Position numbers and translations under genes: made by a program. Under the pieces are notes generated by a model, which worked only from the letters and a program-made list of their open reading frames with translations, searched no databases and was not told where the DNA came from. From Sphingomonas sp. Leaf21 (lineage in GTDB: Bacteria; Pseudomonadota; Alphaproteobacteria; Sphingomonadales; Sphingomonadaceae), in assembly GCF_916858675.1 (NCBI RefSeq), contig NZ_CAKASM010000032.1, positions 1 to 40,138 of the forward strand: DNA of 40,138 nt, given 5' to 3'. Below, one piece after another: positions 33,011-40,138 of the stretch (its first letter is position 1; the number at the start of each line of letters is the position of its first letter).

Positions 33011-33286
33011 TCAGGCCCCGGGCGTCGTCGCGGCGGGGGTGGTTGCCGAGCGGGCCTCGAGCGCATCCAGACGCGCCTTCAGCGCATCGGCCTCGTCGCG
33101 GGCGGCGACCGCCATCGCCTTGACCACCTCGAACTCCTCGCGGCTGACGAAGTCGAGGCCGCCGATCCATTCGCGCGCGCGCGAACGGGCGCTCGATTCG
33201 GCCTCACGGCCCATGCCGGCGACCGTCCCGGCCAGGCCGTTCATCACCTTGGCGAAATCGTCGAACAGCTTGTTGTCGGCCTGCAT
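33011..33286 (-). CDS. ubiK: UbiK-like accessory factor (BMFP domain)
   Basis: The 91-residue product has an amphipathic N-terminal helix (NKLFDDFAKVMNGLAGTVAGM) and a C-terminal coiled coil (VSREEFEVVKAMAVAARDEADAL), the BMFP/YqiC layout. UbiK is an accessory factor for ubiquinone synthesis in proteobacteria. The ATG at 33286 gives the typical short form. A proline/threonine-rich tail follows the coiled coil. Confidence 0.85.
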   Translation of the reverse strand: MQADNKLFDDFAKVMNGLAGTVAGMGREAESSARSRAREWIGGLDFVSREEFEVVKAMAVAARDEADALKARLDALEARSATTPAATTPGA

Positions 33287-33308
33287 GATCAAATTCCCAA
33301 AAATCGTT

Positions 33309-33887
33309 TCACAGCATTTGGGAGGTCTGGGCGCTCGGCACAAGTCTTTCCGCGTCGGGATTGAGCTGCCCGATCCGCCAGTTGAGCACGCCCGCGAAGG
33401 ACAGCCATACCAGATACGGCAGCATCAGCCACGCCGCGCCGCGCCGGATGCGCGAAAAGGCGAAGGTCGTCACGATCGACAGCGACAGGATCGCGACGAT
33501 CAGGACCAGCGCCGTCCCGACCTTGTGCGCGCCGAAAAACATCGGCGTCCATGCGAGGTTGAGCGCGAACTGGACGATGAACAGGCCGATCGCGACGCCG
33601 CGCCCGCGCGCACCCCGTGCGTGGACGATCATCGCCAGCGCGAGCCCAATCAGGATGTAGAGCGTCGTCCAGGCCACGGGAAAGACCCAGCCCGGCGGCG
33701 TCAGCTCGGGCTTGGTCAGCGCCATGTACCAGCCATTCTCGCTGCCCGACGGCACCGAGCGGCCGGAAGCGAAGCCGAGCAGCAGCACAAGGGGCACGAT
33801 GACGACCGCCCAGCGCAGGAAGGACATTCGCAACTGACCCTTCGATGCGATCGTACCCAATTGACCCTCTTTCGCCATGTTGGCCAT
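33309..33887 (-). CDS. tspO: TspO/MBR family membrane protein
   Basis: The 192-residue protein has five hydrophobic segments and the TspO motifs NGWYMALTKPELTPPGWVFPVAW, NLAWTPMFFGAHKVG and LPYLVWLSFAGVLNWRI. TspO binds tetrapyrroles and related ligands and is involved in stress and pigment regulation in alphaproteobacteria. I chose the ATG at 33887; the first 20 residues are atypical and an internal ATG at 33827 (MSFLRWAV) would give a more standard length of 172. Confidence 0.88.
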   Translation of the reverse strand: MANMAKEGQLGTIASKGQLRMSFLRWAVVIVPLVLLLGFASGRSVPSGSENGWYMALTKPELTPPGWVFPVAWTTLYILIGLALAMIVHARGARGRGVAIGLFIVQFALNLAWTPMFFGAHKVGTALVLIVAILSLSIVTTFAFSRIRRGAAWLMLPYLVWLSFAGVLNWRIGQLNPDAERLVPSAQTSQML

Positions 33888-33950
33888 CGGTCTGCCGCAC
33901 GCGGCATCCACAGTAAACGGATAAGGTGAACGTTAACCGCGCCAGGCCGT

Positions 33951-34685
33951 TCAATTTCGGGATGCGGCGACCAGAAACTCGATATTCCCCTCTGGCCCGG
34001 TGATCGGGCTTTGCGTCACCCCAACGACCGTCCAGCCCGCCTCGGTTAGCCAGGCGACGACCTGGTCGCAGACGCGGGCGTGGACCACCGGATCCCGGAC
34101 GACGCCGCCCTTCCCCACTTCCTCGCGCCCCGCCTCGAACTGCGGCTTGATGAGCGCGAGCAGGCGCGCAGCCGGACCGGCGAAGCGCATCGGCCGCTCC
34201 AGCACCTTGGCCAGGCCGATGAAACTGGCATCGCAGACGATGATGTCGATCGGCTCTGGAATGTGCGCCTCGGTCAGGATGCGCGCGCTGGTCTGTTCAT
34301 GGACGATGACGCGGGGGTCCTGGCGGAGCGACCAGGCGAGCTGGTTGGTGCCGCTGTCCACCGCATAGACGCGCGCCGCGCCGTTCTGGAGCAGTACGTC
34401 GGTGAACCCGCCGGTCGAGCTGCCGACATCGATCGCCACCGCGCCCGTCACGTCCCAGCCAAAATGCTCAAGGCCATGCGCCAGCTTGATCCCGCCGCGC
34501 GACACCCAGGGATGGTCGCGCCCTCGCACGTCGAGCGCGGCGTCTTCGGGCAATTGCTGCCCCGGCTTGGCGATCTTCGCCTCGCCCGAGAAGACGAGCC
34601 CCGCCATCACCAACGCCTGCGCGCGGGACCGCGATTCCACGAGCCCACGATCCACGAGCATCTGGTCGACACGCTGTTTGGCCAT
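33951..34685 (-). CDS. tlyA: TlyA-family rRNA methyltransferase / hemolysin-like protein
   Basis: The 244-residue protein has an N-terminal S4 RNA-binding domain (RVDQMLVDRGLVESRSRAQ) and an FtsJ-type methyltransferase domain with SAM motif AIDVGSSTGGFTDVLLQ. The K-D-K-E tetrad is visible in SRGGIKL, IIVCDASF, LIKPQFE and GNIEFL. TlyA enzymes 2'-O-methylate ribosomal RNA. The ATG at 34685 (MAKQRVDQ) is the conserved start; the longer frame adds an unlikely extension. Confidence 0.92.
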   Translation of the reverse strand: MAKQRVDQMLVDRGLVESRSRAQALVMAGLVFSGEAKIAKPGQQLPEDAALDVRGRDHPWVSRGGIKLAHGLEHFGWDVTGAVAIDVGSSTGGFTDVLLQNGAARVYAVDSGTNQLAWSLRQDPRVIVHEQTSARILTEAHIPEPIDIIVCDASFIGLAKVLERPMRFAGPAARLLALIKPQFEAGREEVGKGGVVRDPVVHARVCDQVVAWLTEAGWTVVGVTQSPITGPEGNIEFLVAASRN

Positions 34686-34821
34686 GCCCCGCCCTACCCC
34701 CCGCCTCGGCCCGTCGCAAGACGCGATCCCTTTGGCGCGCGATCTATTGCCTATTGATTTGGTAGGAATACCTTGAGCCAAGGATCGGGAGTCGACCCGG
34801 CCCGCAACGAGGAGATGCCAT

Positions 34822-35502
34822 ATGGGTTCGTTCGCATCCTATGAGGCCCGCAAACCGACGGTCCTCACCGTTCCCGGGCTTGGCGGCTCGGGCCGATCGC
34901 ACTGGCAAAGCCTGTGGGAAGAGGCGCGGCCCGACACCATCCGGGTCGAACTGGGCATGTGGTCTACGCCGCATCGCAACGCCTGGGTCACACGGCTCGA
35001 TCAGGCCATCCGGCAGGCGCAGGCACCGGTCATACTGGCCGCCCACTCGCTGGGCTGTCTCGCGGTCGCGTGGTGGGCGGAGCTTTCGCCGCAACCCTAT
35101 GGCTGGCCGGTCGCAGGCGCCCTGCTGGTCGCGCCCGCCGATGTCGATCGGCCCGACGCGCCCGACGCGTTGAAGGGCTTCGCACCCTCGCCGCGAACGC
35201 CCCTGCCCTTCCCGTCGATCCTGGTCGCAAGCCAGGACGATCCCTGGATCTCGATCGAGCGCGCGCACAGCCTGGCGGTCGATTGGGGCAGCCACTTCGT
35301 CGATGCCGGACAGCAGGGGCATATCAATGCCGCGAGCGGGTTGGGCTGGTGGCGTGAAGGGCAGGAACTGCTCGACCGCGTGATCGCGGCGAGTGGGATG
35401 GACCGCCCGACCTCACACGGGCCGCTATCGCCCGGCGATGCGCGCGCGGTGCTGGCGGTCAACGCGACCGATGCCGCGCACGCGCATTATCTGGGACGGT
35501 AA
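34822..35502 (+). CDS. RBBP9/YdeN-family alpha/beta hydrolase
   Basis: The 226-residue protein has the family motifs VLTVPGLGGSGRSHWQSLWE, the nucleophile elbow AAHSLGCLAVAWW with catalytic Ser, ASQDDPWISIERA with the likely catalytic Asp, and GHINAASGLGWWREG with the catalytic His. These are serine hydrolases of mostly unknown substrate. The N-terminal part aligns fully with the family; the last 40 residues are an extension. A GAGGAG lies 7 bases before the ATG. Confidence 0.88.
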   Translation: MGSFASYEARKPTVLTVPGLGGSGRSHWQSLWEEARPDTIRVELGMWSTPHRNAWVTRLDQAIRQAQAPVILAAHSLGCLAVAWWAELSPQPYGWPVAGALLVAPADVDRPDAPDALKGFAPSPRTPLPFPSILVASQDDPWISIERAHSLAVDWGSHFVDAGQQGHINAASGLGWWREGQELLDRVIAASGMDRPTSHGPLSPGDARAVLAVNATDAAHAHYLGR

Positions 35503-35536
35503 AGCTTTGGGTTTGAGGCGAATGTCCGAGCTTGCG

Positions 35537-35603
35537 CTTCGACTTCGCTCGGCACGAACGGACGATGAGGCCCTCCCTCCGTTCAGCCTGAGCGAAGTCG
35601 AAG
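35537..35603. repeat. Palindromic intergenic repeat (ERIC/REP-like)
   Basis: CTTCGACTTCGCTC-GGCACGAACGG at 35537-35561 faces its near-complement ending GAGCGAAGTCGAAG at 35603. Such CTTCGACTTCGCTC hairpins are frequent dispersed repeats in alphaproteobacteria. It may also act as a terminator for the hydrolase gene. Confidence 0.6.
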
Positions 35604-35639
35604 GCTAAGGGAAATCCTATCGATGGGGACCCTTCGAAC

Positions 35640-35729
35640 TAGGGCCGATCGACATTCAGCTTATTCTCCCCTCTCCCCTCCACGAGGGGCGAGGGAAGGA
35701 CAGGCATAGTTGAATGTCGATCGGCCCTA
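35640..35729. repeat. Perfect 19-bp inverted repeat with 52-base loop
   Basis: TAGGGCCGATCGACATTCA at 35640-35658 is repeated as its exact complement at 35711-35729. The right arm overlaps the TAG stop of the small membrane protein gene. The loop has a pyrimidine tract and a GAGGGG/CCCCTC mini-hairpin. It could be a small non-autonomous repeat or a bidirectional terminator between convergent genes. Confidence 0.65.
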
Positions 35730-35912
35730 AACCGAAGGGAGCGCGGGGTCTCGTTCGGCCGTGTCGGCATCATCAGCCTTCCGGCCATCGCCGTCCGCCT
35801 TCGCCACCGCCGTAGCGGCCTTCATCCGCCGCCACATCCGCACGTTCACCCCGACCATCATGACCACCGCCAGCGTCGTGAAGACGATGACGGCGGTCCA
35901 GCCACGGATCAT
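35727..35912 (-). CDS. Small membrane protein coupled to dxs
   Basis: The 61-residue product has one hydrophobic helix near the N-terminus (WTAVIVFTTLAVVMMVGVNV), then RMWRRMK and an acidic, Asp-rich tail. Its ATG overlaps the TGA of dxs by 4 bases, so translation should follow dxs. I do not recognise a named family; similar short proteins may follow dxs in related genomes, but I could not check. Confidence 0.65.
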   Translation of the reverse strand: MIRGWTAVIVFTTLAVVMMVGVNVRMWRRMKAATAVAKADGDGRKADDADTAERDPALPSV

Positions 35913-37834
35913 GCGCGCGCGCCCTCGGGCACATTGGCGCTGTTATGGCGAAGCGCCTTCAGGACGGTGTCGACGATCGCATCGGCATCCAGTCCGGCCT
36001 GCGCATATTGCACCTCGGGCTTGTCCTGATCCTGGAAGACATCCGGCAGGCGCATCGTGCGCAGCTTGAGGCCGCCATCGATCAGGCCTTCGTCCGACGC
36101 CATGGTCAGGACATGCGCGCCGAGGCCGCCGATCGCATTCTCCTCGATCGTCACCGCCACCTCATGGGTGGTCAACATGCGGCGGATCAGCGCCTCGTCG
36201 AGCGGCTTGGCGAAGCGCAGGTCGGCGACCGAGGTCGACAACCCCTTGGCCTCCAGCGTGTCGGCGGCGCGCAACGCCTCCGCCAGGCGCGTGCCGAGCG
36301 ACAGGATCGCGACCTTCTTGCCCTCGCGAACGATGCGGCCCTTGCCGATCTCGAGCAGTTGCGCCGTCTCGGGCAGCACGATGCCGACACCATTGCCGCG
36401 CGGGTAGCGGACCGCAATCGGCCCGCTGTCGTGGTTGACGCAGGTATGGACCATGTGGACCAGCTCCGCCTCGTCGGCGGCGGCCATCACCACCATGTTG
36501 GGCAGGCTGGCCAGATACGTGACGTCGAACGATCCCGCATGGGTCGCGCCGTCGGCACCGACCAGCCCGGCGCGGTCGATCGCAAAGCGGACGGGCAGGT
36601 TCTGGATCGCCACGTCATGGACGACCTGGTCATAGGCGCGCTGGAGGAAGGTCGAATAGATGGCGCAGAACGGCCTCATGCCCTGCGCCGCCAGCCCCGC
36701 CGCGAAGGTCACCGCATGTTGTTCGGCGATGCCAACGTCGAAGAACCGCTCGGGATGGGCCGACGCGAACCGGTCGAGCCCGGTGCCCGACGGCATCGCC
36801 GCCGTGATGGCGCAGATGCGCGGATCCGTATCGGCTTCCTTCGCCAGCGCCTCGCCGAAGACATTCTGATAGGCGGGCGGCCCCGGGGGCGCCTTTGCCT
36901 GCGCGCCGGTGATCACGTCGAACTTCTGGACGCCGTGATATTTGTCCGCCGCCGCCTCGGCGGGGGCATAGCCCTTGCCCTTCTTGGTGACGACATGGAT
37001 CAGGATCGGGCCCTGCTCGGCGTCGCGGACATTCTCCAGCACCGGGATCAGGTGGTCGAGATTGTGACCGTCGATCGGGCCGACATAATAGAAGCCCAGC
37101 TCCTCGAACAGCGTACCGCCCATGGTCATGCCGCGCGCGAACTCGTCGGTCTTCTGCGCGGCCTTCTGGATCGGGCGCGGGAAGCGCTTGGCGAGCTTCT
37201 TGAGCACGTCGCGCACGCCCAGGAACTCGCGGCTCGACACCATCCGCGACAGATAGGCCGACAGCCCGCCGACCGGCGGCGCGATCGACATGTCGTTGTC
37301 GTTGAGGATGACGATCAGGCGATTGCCCGCCTGCTCGGCATTGTTCATCGCCTCATAGGCCATGCCCGCCGACATCGCGCCGTCGCCGATGACGGCGATG
37401 CCCTTGCCCGGCGTACCCGCCAGCTTGTTGGCGATGGCGAAGCCCAGCGCCGCCGAGATCGAGGTCGAGCTGTGCGCCGCGCCGAAGGGGTCGTATTCGC
37501 TCTCGGTCCGCTTGGTGAAGCCCGACAGACCGCCGCCCTGGCGGATCGTGCGGATCCGCTCGCGCCGCCCGGTCAGGATCTTGTGCGGATAGCATTGGTG
37601 CCCGACGTCCCAGATCAGCCGGTCGTCAGGCGTGTTGAAGACATAATGGATCGCGACCGTCAGCTCGACCACGCCCAGTCCGGAGCCGAGATGGCCGCCG
37701 GTGGTGCCGACCGCCGAAATCGTCTCGGTCCGCAATTCGTCCGCCAGTTGCCGCAACTGGTCGGGCGCCAATTGCCGCAGGTCGTCGGGTGTGTGGACCG
37801 TGTCGAGCAGCGGGGTCTGGGGAATGTCTGCCAT
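35909..37834 (-). CDS. dxs: 1-deoxy-D-xylulose-5-phosphate synthase
   Basis: The 641-residue thiamine-diphosphate enzyme condenses pyruvate and glyceraldehyde-3-phosphate in the first step of the MEP isoprenoid pathway. Motifs include VGHQCYPHKILTGR, the ThDP site GDGAMSAGMAYEAMNNAE...ILNDNDMSI, and the transketolase-like central and C-terminal domains (DRAGLVGADGATHAG; VTIEENAIGGLG). Full length, with expected start MADIPQTPLLDTV. It feeds carotenoid and quinone synthesis in these yellow-pigmented bacteria. Confidence 0.97.
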   Translation of the reverse strand: MADIPQTPLLDTVHTPDDLRQLAPDQLRQLADELRTETISAVGTTGGHLGSGLGVVELTVAIHYVFNTPDDRLIWDVGHQCYPHKILTGRRERIRTIRQGGGLSGFTKRTESEYDPFGAAHSSTSISAALGFAIANKLAGTPGKGIAVIGDGAMSAGMAYEAMNNAEQAGNRLIVILNDNDMSIAPPVGGLSAYLSRMVSSREFLGVRDVLKKLAKRFPRPIQKAAQKTDEFARGMTMGGTLFEELGFYYVGPIDGHNLDHLIPVLENVRDAEQGPILIHVVTKKGKGYAPAEAAADKYHGVQKFDVITGAQAKAPPGPPAYQNVFGEALAKEADTDPRICAITAAMPSGTGLDRFASAHPERFFDVGIAEQHAVTFAAGLAAQGMRPFCAIYSTFLQRAYDQVVHDVAIQNLPVRFAIDRAGLVGADGATHAGSFDVTYLASLPNMVVMAAADEAELVHMVHTCVNHDSGPIAVRYPRGNGVGIVLPETAQLLEIGKGRIVREGKKVAILSLGTRLAEALRAADTLEAKGLSTSVADLRFAKPLDEALIRRMLTTHEVAVTIEENAIGGLGAHVLTMASDEGLIDGGLKLRTMRLPDVFQDQDKPEVQYAQAGLDADAIVDTVLKALRHNSANVPEGARA

Positions 37835-38064
37835 CGGACCGGCTTATCCCACCTATTCACTGGTGTCGATTGCAACTGTTCACGTGATCGTCATTGCGGC
37901 GCCGCAATTTTAACCCGCGATGGCATGACGTTGCTTGTCCGACGTGTCGAAATGAGCGTCTCGCCGCGGACAAGGCGCCGCGTCCGTATCGACGGCGCGG
38001 CGCTTACCGAATCGACCTCGATCGGCCGATCCCAAGCGTCGGCCCGCCGACGATCCGCTACACG

Positions 38065-38787
38065 CTACGACGCGATCTGTGCGCGCAGGCGGGGAAAGAC
38101 CTCTTCCATCGTCTTGGTGTCGGGCAGGATATAGACGTAGCCGCCCTTGCGCCGGAAGGCCGTTCGCAATTGCCTGGTGTAAAAGGCCTGCGGCACGTTG
38201 ATGCAGCCGAAGGTGATGCGATTGTCGTCCGGCGTCGGCGACAGCATCCGCTCACGCCGCTTCTCGCGCGCGCCAGCGTCCTTGGGGATCGGGTGGAGCG
38301 CCACCGAGGTCGCATAATCGACCCACAGCACGCGCTCGCCACCGATCGGCATGCCGAACTTCGCGAGGTAGCGTCCGGCGGGCGTCGTCTTCTCGGCAGG
38401 GCCCAGCGAGGCCAGCGTCTTGGTGCCCACACCGGGGCTGGCCTCGTCGCCCGGCATGATGCCGATCAGCACCGGCACCGCCGCCATTTGCGTGCCATCC
38501 GCCGCGAACAGGAACAGCGTCGCGTTCTTCTTGTCGACCACGGCCCAGGGCAGGCCATGATTATCCTGTGATGCGCCGACCCAGCTGATCACCCGCTGCG
38601 CCTCCGGCGAGGGAAGCAGTACCGGATCGGGCTGGGCGGCGGGTTTGGCGGGGACCTTGCGGGCCGCCGCCTTCGGCTTGGCCTTCGCCTTGCGGACGGT
38701 CGTCCTGGGCGCATCGGCGGGCCGCGCCTGCGCGACCACAGGCAGCAGCAGGGCCAGCCCCGCCAGCGGAAGGAGCAGGGCTTTCAT
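38065..38787 (-). CDS. L,D-transpeptidase-like (YkuD) exported protein
   Basis: The 240-residue protein has a signal peptide (MKALLLPLAGLALLLPVVAQA, cleavage after about residue 21), an Ala/Lys/Pro linker (25-55), and a YkuD-like catalytic region with WAVVDKKNATLFLFAADG, ALHPIP and ITFGCINVP. The canonical motif is (S/T)HGC; here the His is replaced by Phe, although the catalytic Cys is kept. It is secreted to the periplasm and may cross-link or anchor peptidoglycan, but the missing His leaves activity open. Confidence 0.8.
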   Translation of the reverse strand: MKALLLPLAGLALLLPVVAQARPADAPRTTVRKAKAKPKAAARKVPAKPAAQPDPVLLPSPEAQRVISWVGASQDNHGLPWAVVDKKNATLFLFAADGTQMAAVPVLIGIMPGDEASPGVGTKTLASLGPAEKTTPAGRYLAKFGMPIGGERVLWVDYATSVALHPIPKDAGAREKRRERMLSPTPDDNRITFGCINVPQAFYTRQLRTAFRRKGGYVYILPDTKTMEEVFPRLRAQIAS

Positions 38788-38823
38788 CGGGGCAGGAACG
38801 TCATCGGCGGGGCATACTCAGGC

Positions 38824-38862
38824 AAAAGGCCGACCCTCCCCCGGCATCGGGGGAAGGCCGGC
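38824..38862 (-). terminator. Rho-independent terminator of the lipoprotein gene
   Basis: On the minus strand GCCGGCCTTCCCCC pairs with GGGGGAGGGTCGGCC, with small mismatches, and is followed by TTTT. It lies 39 bases after the stop of the upstream lipoprotein gene. Confidence 0.7.
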
Positions 38863-38900
38863 ACGGCATTCAATCGACCCTATCGCTCAAACCGGCGAGA

Positions 38901-39212
38901 TCAATGCCGGGGGCGACGGGCGGGCTTCTGTTCCTGCACGGTCAGGCGCTGTTCGACGCCATCGACACGACCGCCGAGCTGGTCAAGACGCTGGCCATTG
39001 GCCTGGGACTGGCCCGACGCCGCCTGCGCCTCGGCGAGCGCCTGCTTGGCGGTGCCGTCGGTCTGCTGGAGACGCGATTCGAGCGAATCGACGCGCTGGC
39101 TGACCGGAGCGATCTGTTCCCGCACGAAGGACTTGGTCGCGCAGCCGCTGAGGCCGACAGCACCGGCCAGAGTCACCACCGCGAGCAGGGATTTGGATGC
39201 AAAAGCAGACAT
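38901..39212 (-). CDS. Small coiled-coil outer-membrane-type lipoprotein
   Basis: The 103-residue product starts MSAFASKSLLAVVTLAGAVGLSGCATK. The lipobox LSGC puts the lipidated Cys at residue 24, so it should be cleaved by signal peptidase II and anchored in a membrane. The rest is a heptad-rich helix (ISQRVDSLESRLQQTDGTAK-like; VDGVEQRLTVQEQK) with a basic tail. It recalls Lpp-type structural lipoproteins, without a precise family assignment. Confidence 0.8.
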   Translation of the reverse strand: MSAFASKSLLAVVTLAGAVGLSGCATKSFVREQIAPVSQRVDSLESRLQQTDGTAKQALAEAQAASGQSQANGQRLDQLGGRVDGVEQRLTVQEQKPARRPRH

Positions 39213-39377
39213 AACAGTTCTTTCAGTCGTTAACCAACCGCAACAACGAAGCTGAGCGGGAAAAGTTCGACAATCCCAAATATGTTCGACCGTGCCAAGT
39301 TTTCGACCAAGCGTTTACTGCAAAATAACCATCATTACTTGGTCAACATGACGTTTTGTTAAGTCTTCGTTCAGGGA

Positions 39378-39968
39378 TCAGCGCTTCCGTCCGGCATGTC
39401 GGGCGAACGGATCCAGCGGTATCCCGTCGGTCGCGGCGTCCCTTTTCAAGGACTTGGCGGGCGTGGCGCGTTGCGCGGCGACGCAATCGCGCAATGCCGC
39501 GATCGCCGCGCCGCTGCCGTCCAGCGCCAGCCGCTCGACCGGCACGTCGCCCCGCGCGATGTCCAGCCGCTGCGACTTGGCGAGATAGGTGGGGAAGGCC
39601 TTTTCGAAGCTGGTGACGAATCCGCGCTTGCCATCCGTCGCCAGCCCCACCGCGAAATGCTTGGGATAGCCCCCGCTGCTCAGCCGGAAGTCGAGCGACA
39701 GGCGCGCCTTGGGCTTGATCGACCAATTGGCGTTCAGGACCGTCAGGTGGTTCGACCCGTCGCGGTCCAGCCCGAGCAGCAATGTCGTATCGCCCGGCCG
39801 TGGATAGATACGGGTCAGGAAACACCCATCGCCATCTTCACTCGGTGCGAGCGTCCAGTCGCCCAGATCGGGTGATGCCGGTTCCGCGGCATGGACGGAA
39901 GCCCCGCCGACGAACACCGTGGCGAGCAGCATCAGGGGCGCGAAAGGCAGGCGTGGCGTCGTCGTCAT
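39378..39968 (-). CDS. Exported hypothetical protein
   Basis: The 196-residue product has a clear signal peptide (LMLLATVFVGGASVHA, cleavage around residue 27) and a mostly beta mature part (DLGDWTLAPSEDGDGCFLTRIY, TTLLLGLDRDGSNHLTVLNANW), ending in a helix with one Cys (LRDCVAAQRA). Two cysteines could form a disulphide. GGAGG lies 7 bases before the ATG. I do not recognise the family. Confidence 0.75.
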   Translation of the reverse strand: MTTTPRLPFAPLMLLATVFVGGASVHAAEPASPDLGDWTLAPSEDGDGCFLTRIYPRPGDTTLLLGLDRDGSNHLTVLNANWSIKPKARLSLDFRLSSGGYPKHFAVGLATDGKRGFVTSFEKAFPTYLAKSQRLDIARGDVPVERLALDGSGAAIAALRDCVAAQRATPAKSLKRDAATDGIPLDPFARHAGRKR

Positions 39969-40061
39969 CGATATCCTCCGCGCCGACCCTAGTCGCGATG
40001 GGAAGCGTTCGCCAAGAGGCTGACGCGAGGGATCGGTGTGCCTTTCATTCTCCCGTCATGA

Positions 40062-40138
40062 TGAGTAGCCCCTAGTTTTCTAGACGCCTTGAGCCATCAA
40101 AGCCTGCTGCCGTTCGAACTCGACGGGCGACAGCATCC
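40062..40138 (-). mobile_element. IS3-family element, right end (right window edge)
   Basis: Bases 40062-40133 are the exact reverse complement of 1-72, so the same insertion sequence end occurs in inverted orientation at both window edges. The element begins TGAGTAGCCCC at 40062 and continues past the window. It lies about 93 bases upstream of the exported protein gene, in its promoter region. Confidence 0.85.
40080..40138 (-). CDS. IS3-family transposase OrfB, C-terminal end (partial)
   Basis: The minus strand reads MLSPVEFERQQALMAQGV and TAG, identical to the fragment at 1-54 with one extra upstream codon. The 5' part lies beyond the window. Confidence 0.85.
   Translation of the reverse strand, partial: MLSPVEFERQQALMAQGV

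Noticed and set aside
35945..38134. 729-codon open frame antisense to dxs
   Set aside because: GC-rich codon shadow of dxs; the protein is Arg/His/Asp-rich with no domain, while dxs on the other strand is unmistakable.
1..40138. CRISPR arrays, rRNA genes, retron or reverse transcriptase genes
   Set aside because: No regularly spaced direct repeats, rRNA segments or reverse transcriptase motifs were found on either strand.

Overview
The window looks like high-GC alphaproteobacterial DNA of the Sphingomonas/Sphingomonadaceae type. The right third carries compact chromosomal genes with strong sphingomonad character: ilvE, a MarR regulator, proC, a YbjN-domain protein, ubiK, tspO, tlyA and dxs. 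It ends with three cell-envelope genes. This assignment comes from reading protein families and gene order, not from a database search.

The left three quarters (about 73-29,635) is accessory DNA and reads as a mobilizable genomic island. Its right edge is the 3' end of an intact tRNA-Gln(TTG) at 29,636-29,710. A 656-residue tyrosine integrase sits beside that tRNA. Next to the integrase are a MobC/MOBP-relaxase pair and an oriT-like site whose nick motif resembles the IncP consensus. No second copy of the tRNA-Gln end was seen, so the left island edge probably lies outside the window.

The island cargo is a dense defence cluster. In order it holds: an SF1 helicase with a small partner (1,740-4,885, minus); an AIPR-family abortive-infection protein with a PD-(D/E)XK-like N-terminus (5,243-6,919); a MUG113/GIY-YIG-like protein with a zinc ribbon (7,254-7,874); a restriction-modification-like set of adenine methyltransferase, small ECK nuclease and ribbon-helix-helix protein (7,909-11,738, minus); a divergent two-gene operon at 12,155-15,722 made of a nuclease-STAND-helical repeat-SEC-C protein and a second PD-(D/E)XK-like protein; and a stand-alone OLD-family nuclease (18,116-20,083). 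The 12,155-15,722 operon is the best candidate here for an undescribed antiviral system.

The island has been reworked by mobile DNA. An IS630-family element (693-1,740) sits in the stop codon of the helicase gene and has a transposase with two compensating frameshifts. A complete IS66-family element (20,170-23,868) with a perfect 8-bp target duplication carries a leucine-rich-repeat passenger gene. A short tyrosine recombinase lies near a 3' fragment of a tRNA-Lys gene, which suggests a nested integration. Degenerate copies of one non-coding repeat lie in four gaps.

Both window ends are the same IS3-family right end in opposite orientation. The sequence therefore either lies between two inverted IS3 copies or is a contig broken at a repeat. 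A 40-residue membrane peptide gene with a strong ribosome-binding site and its own hairpin terminator (24,123-24,284) is a further unannotated candidate.
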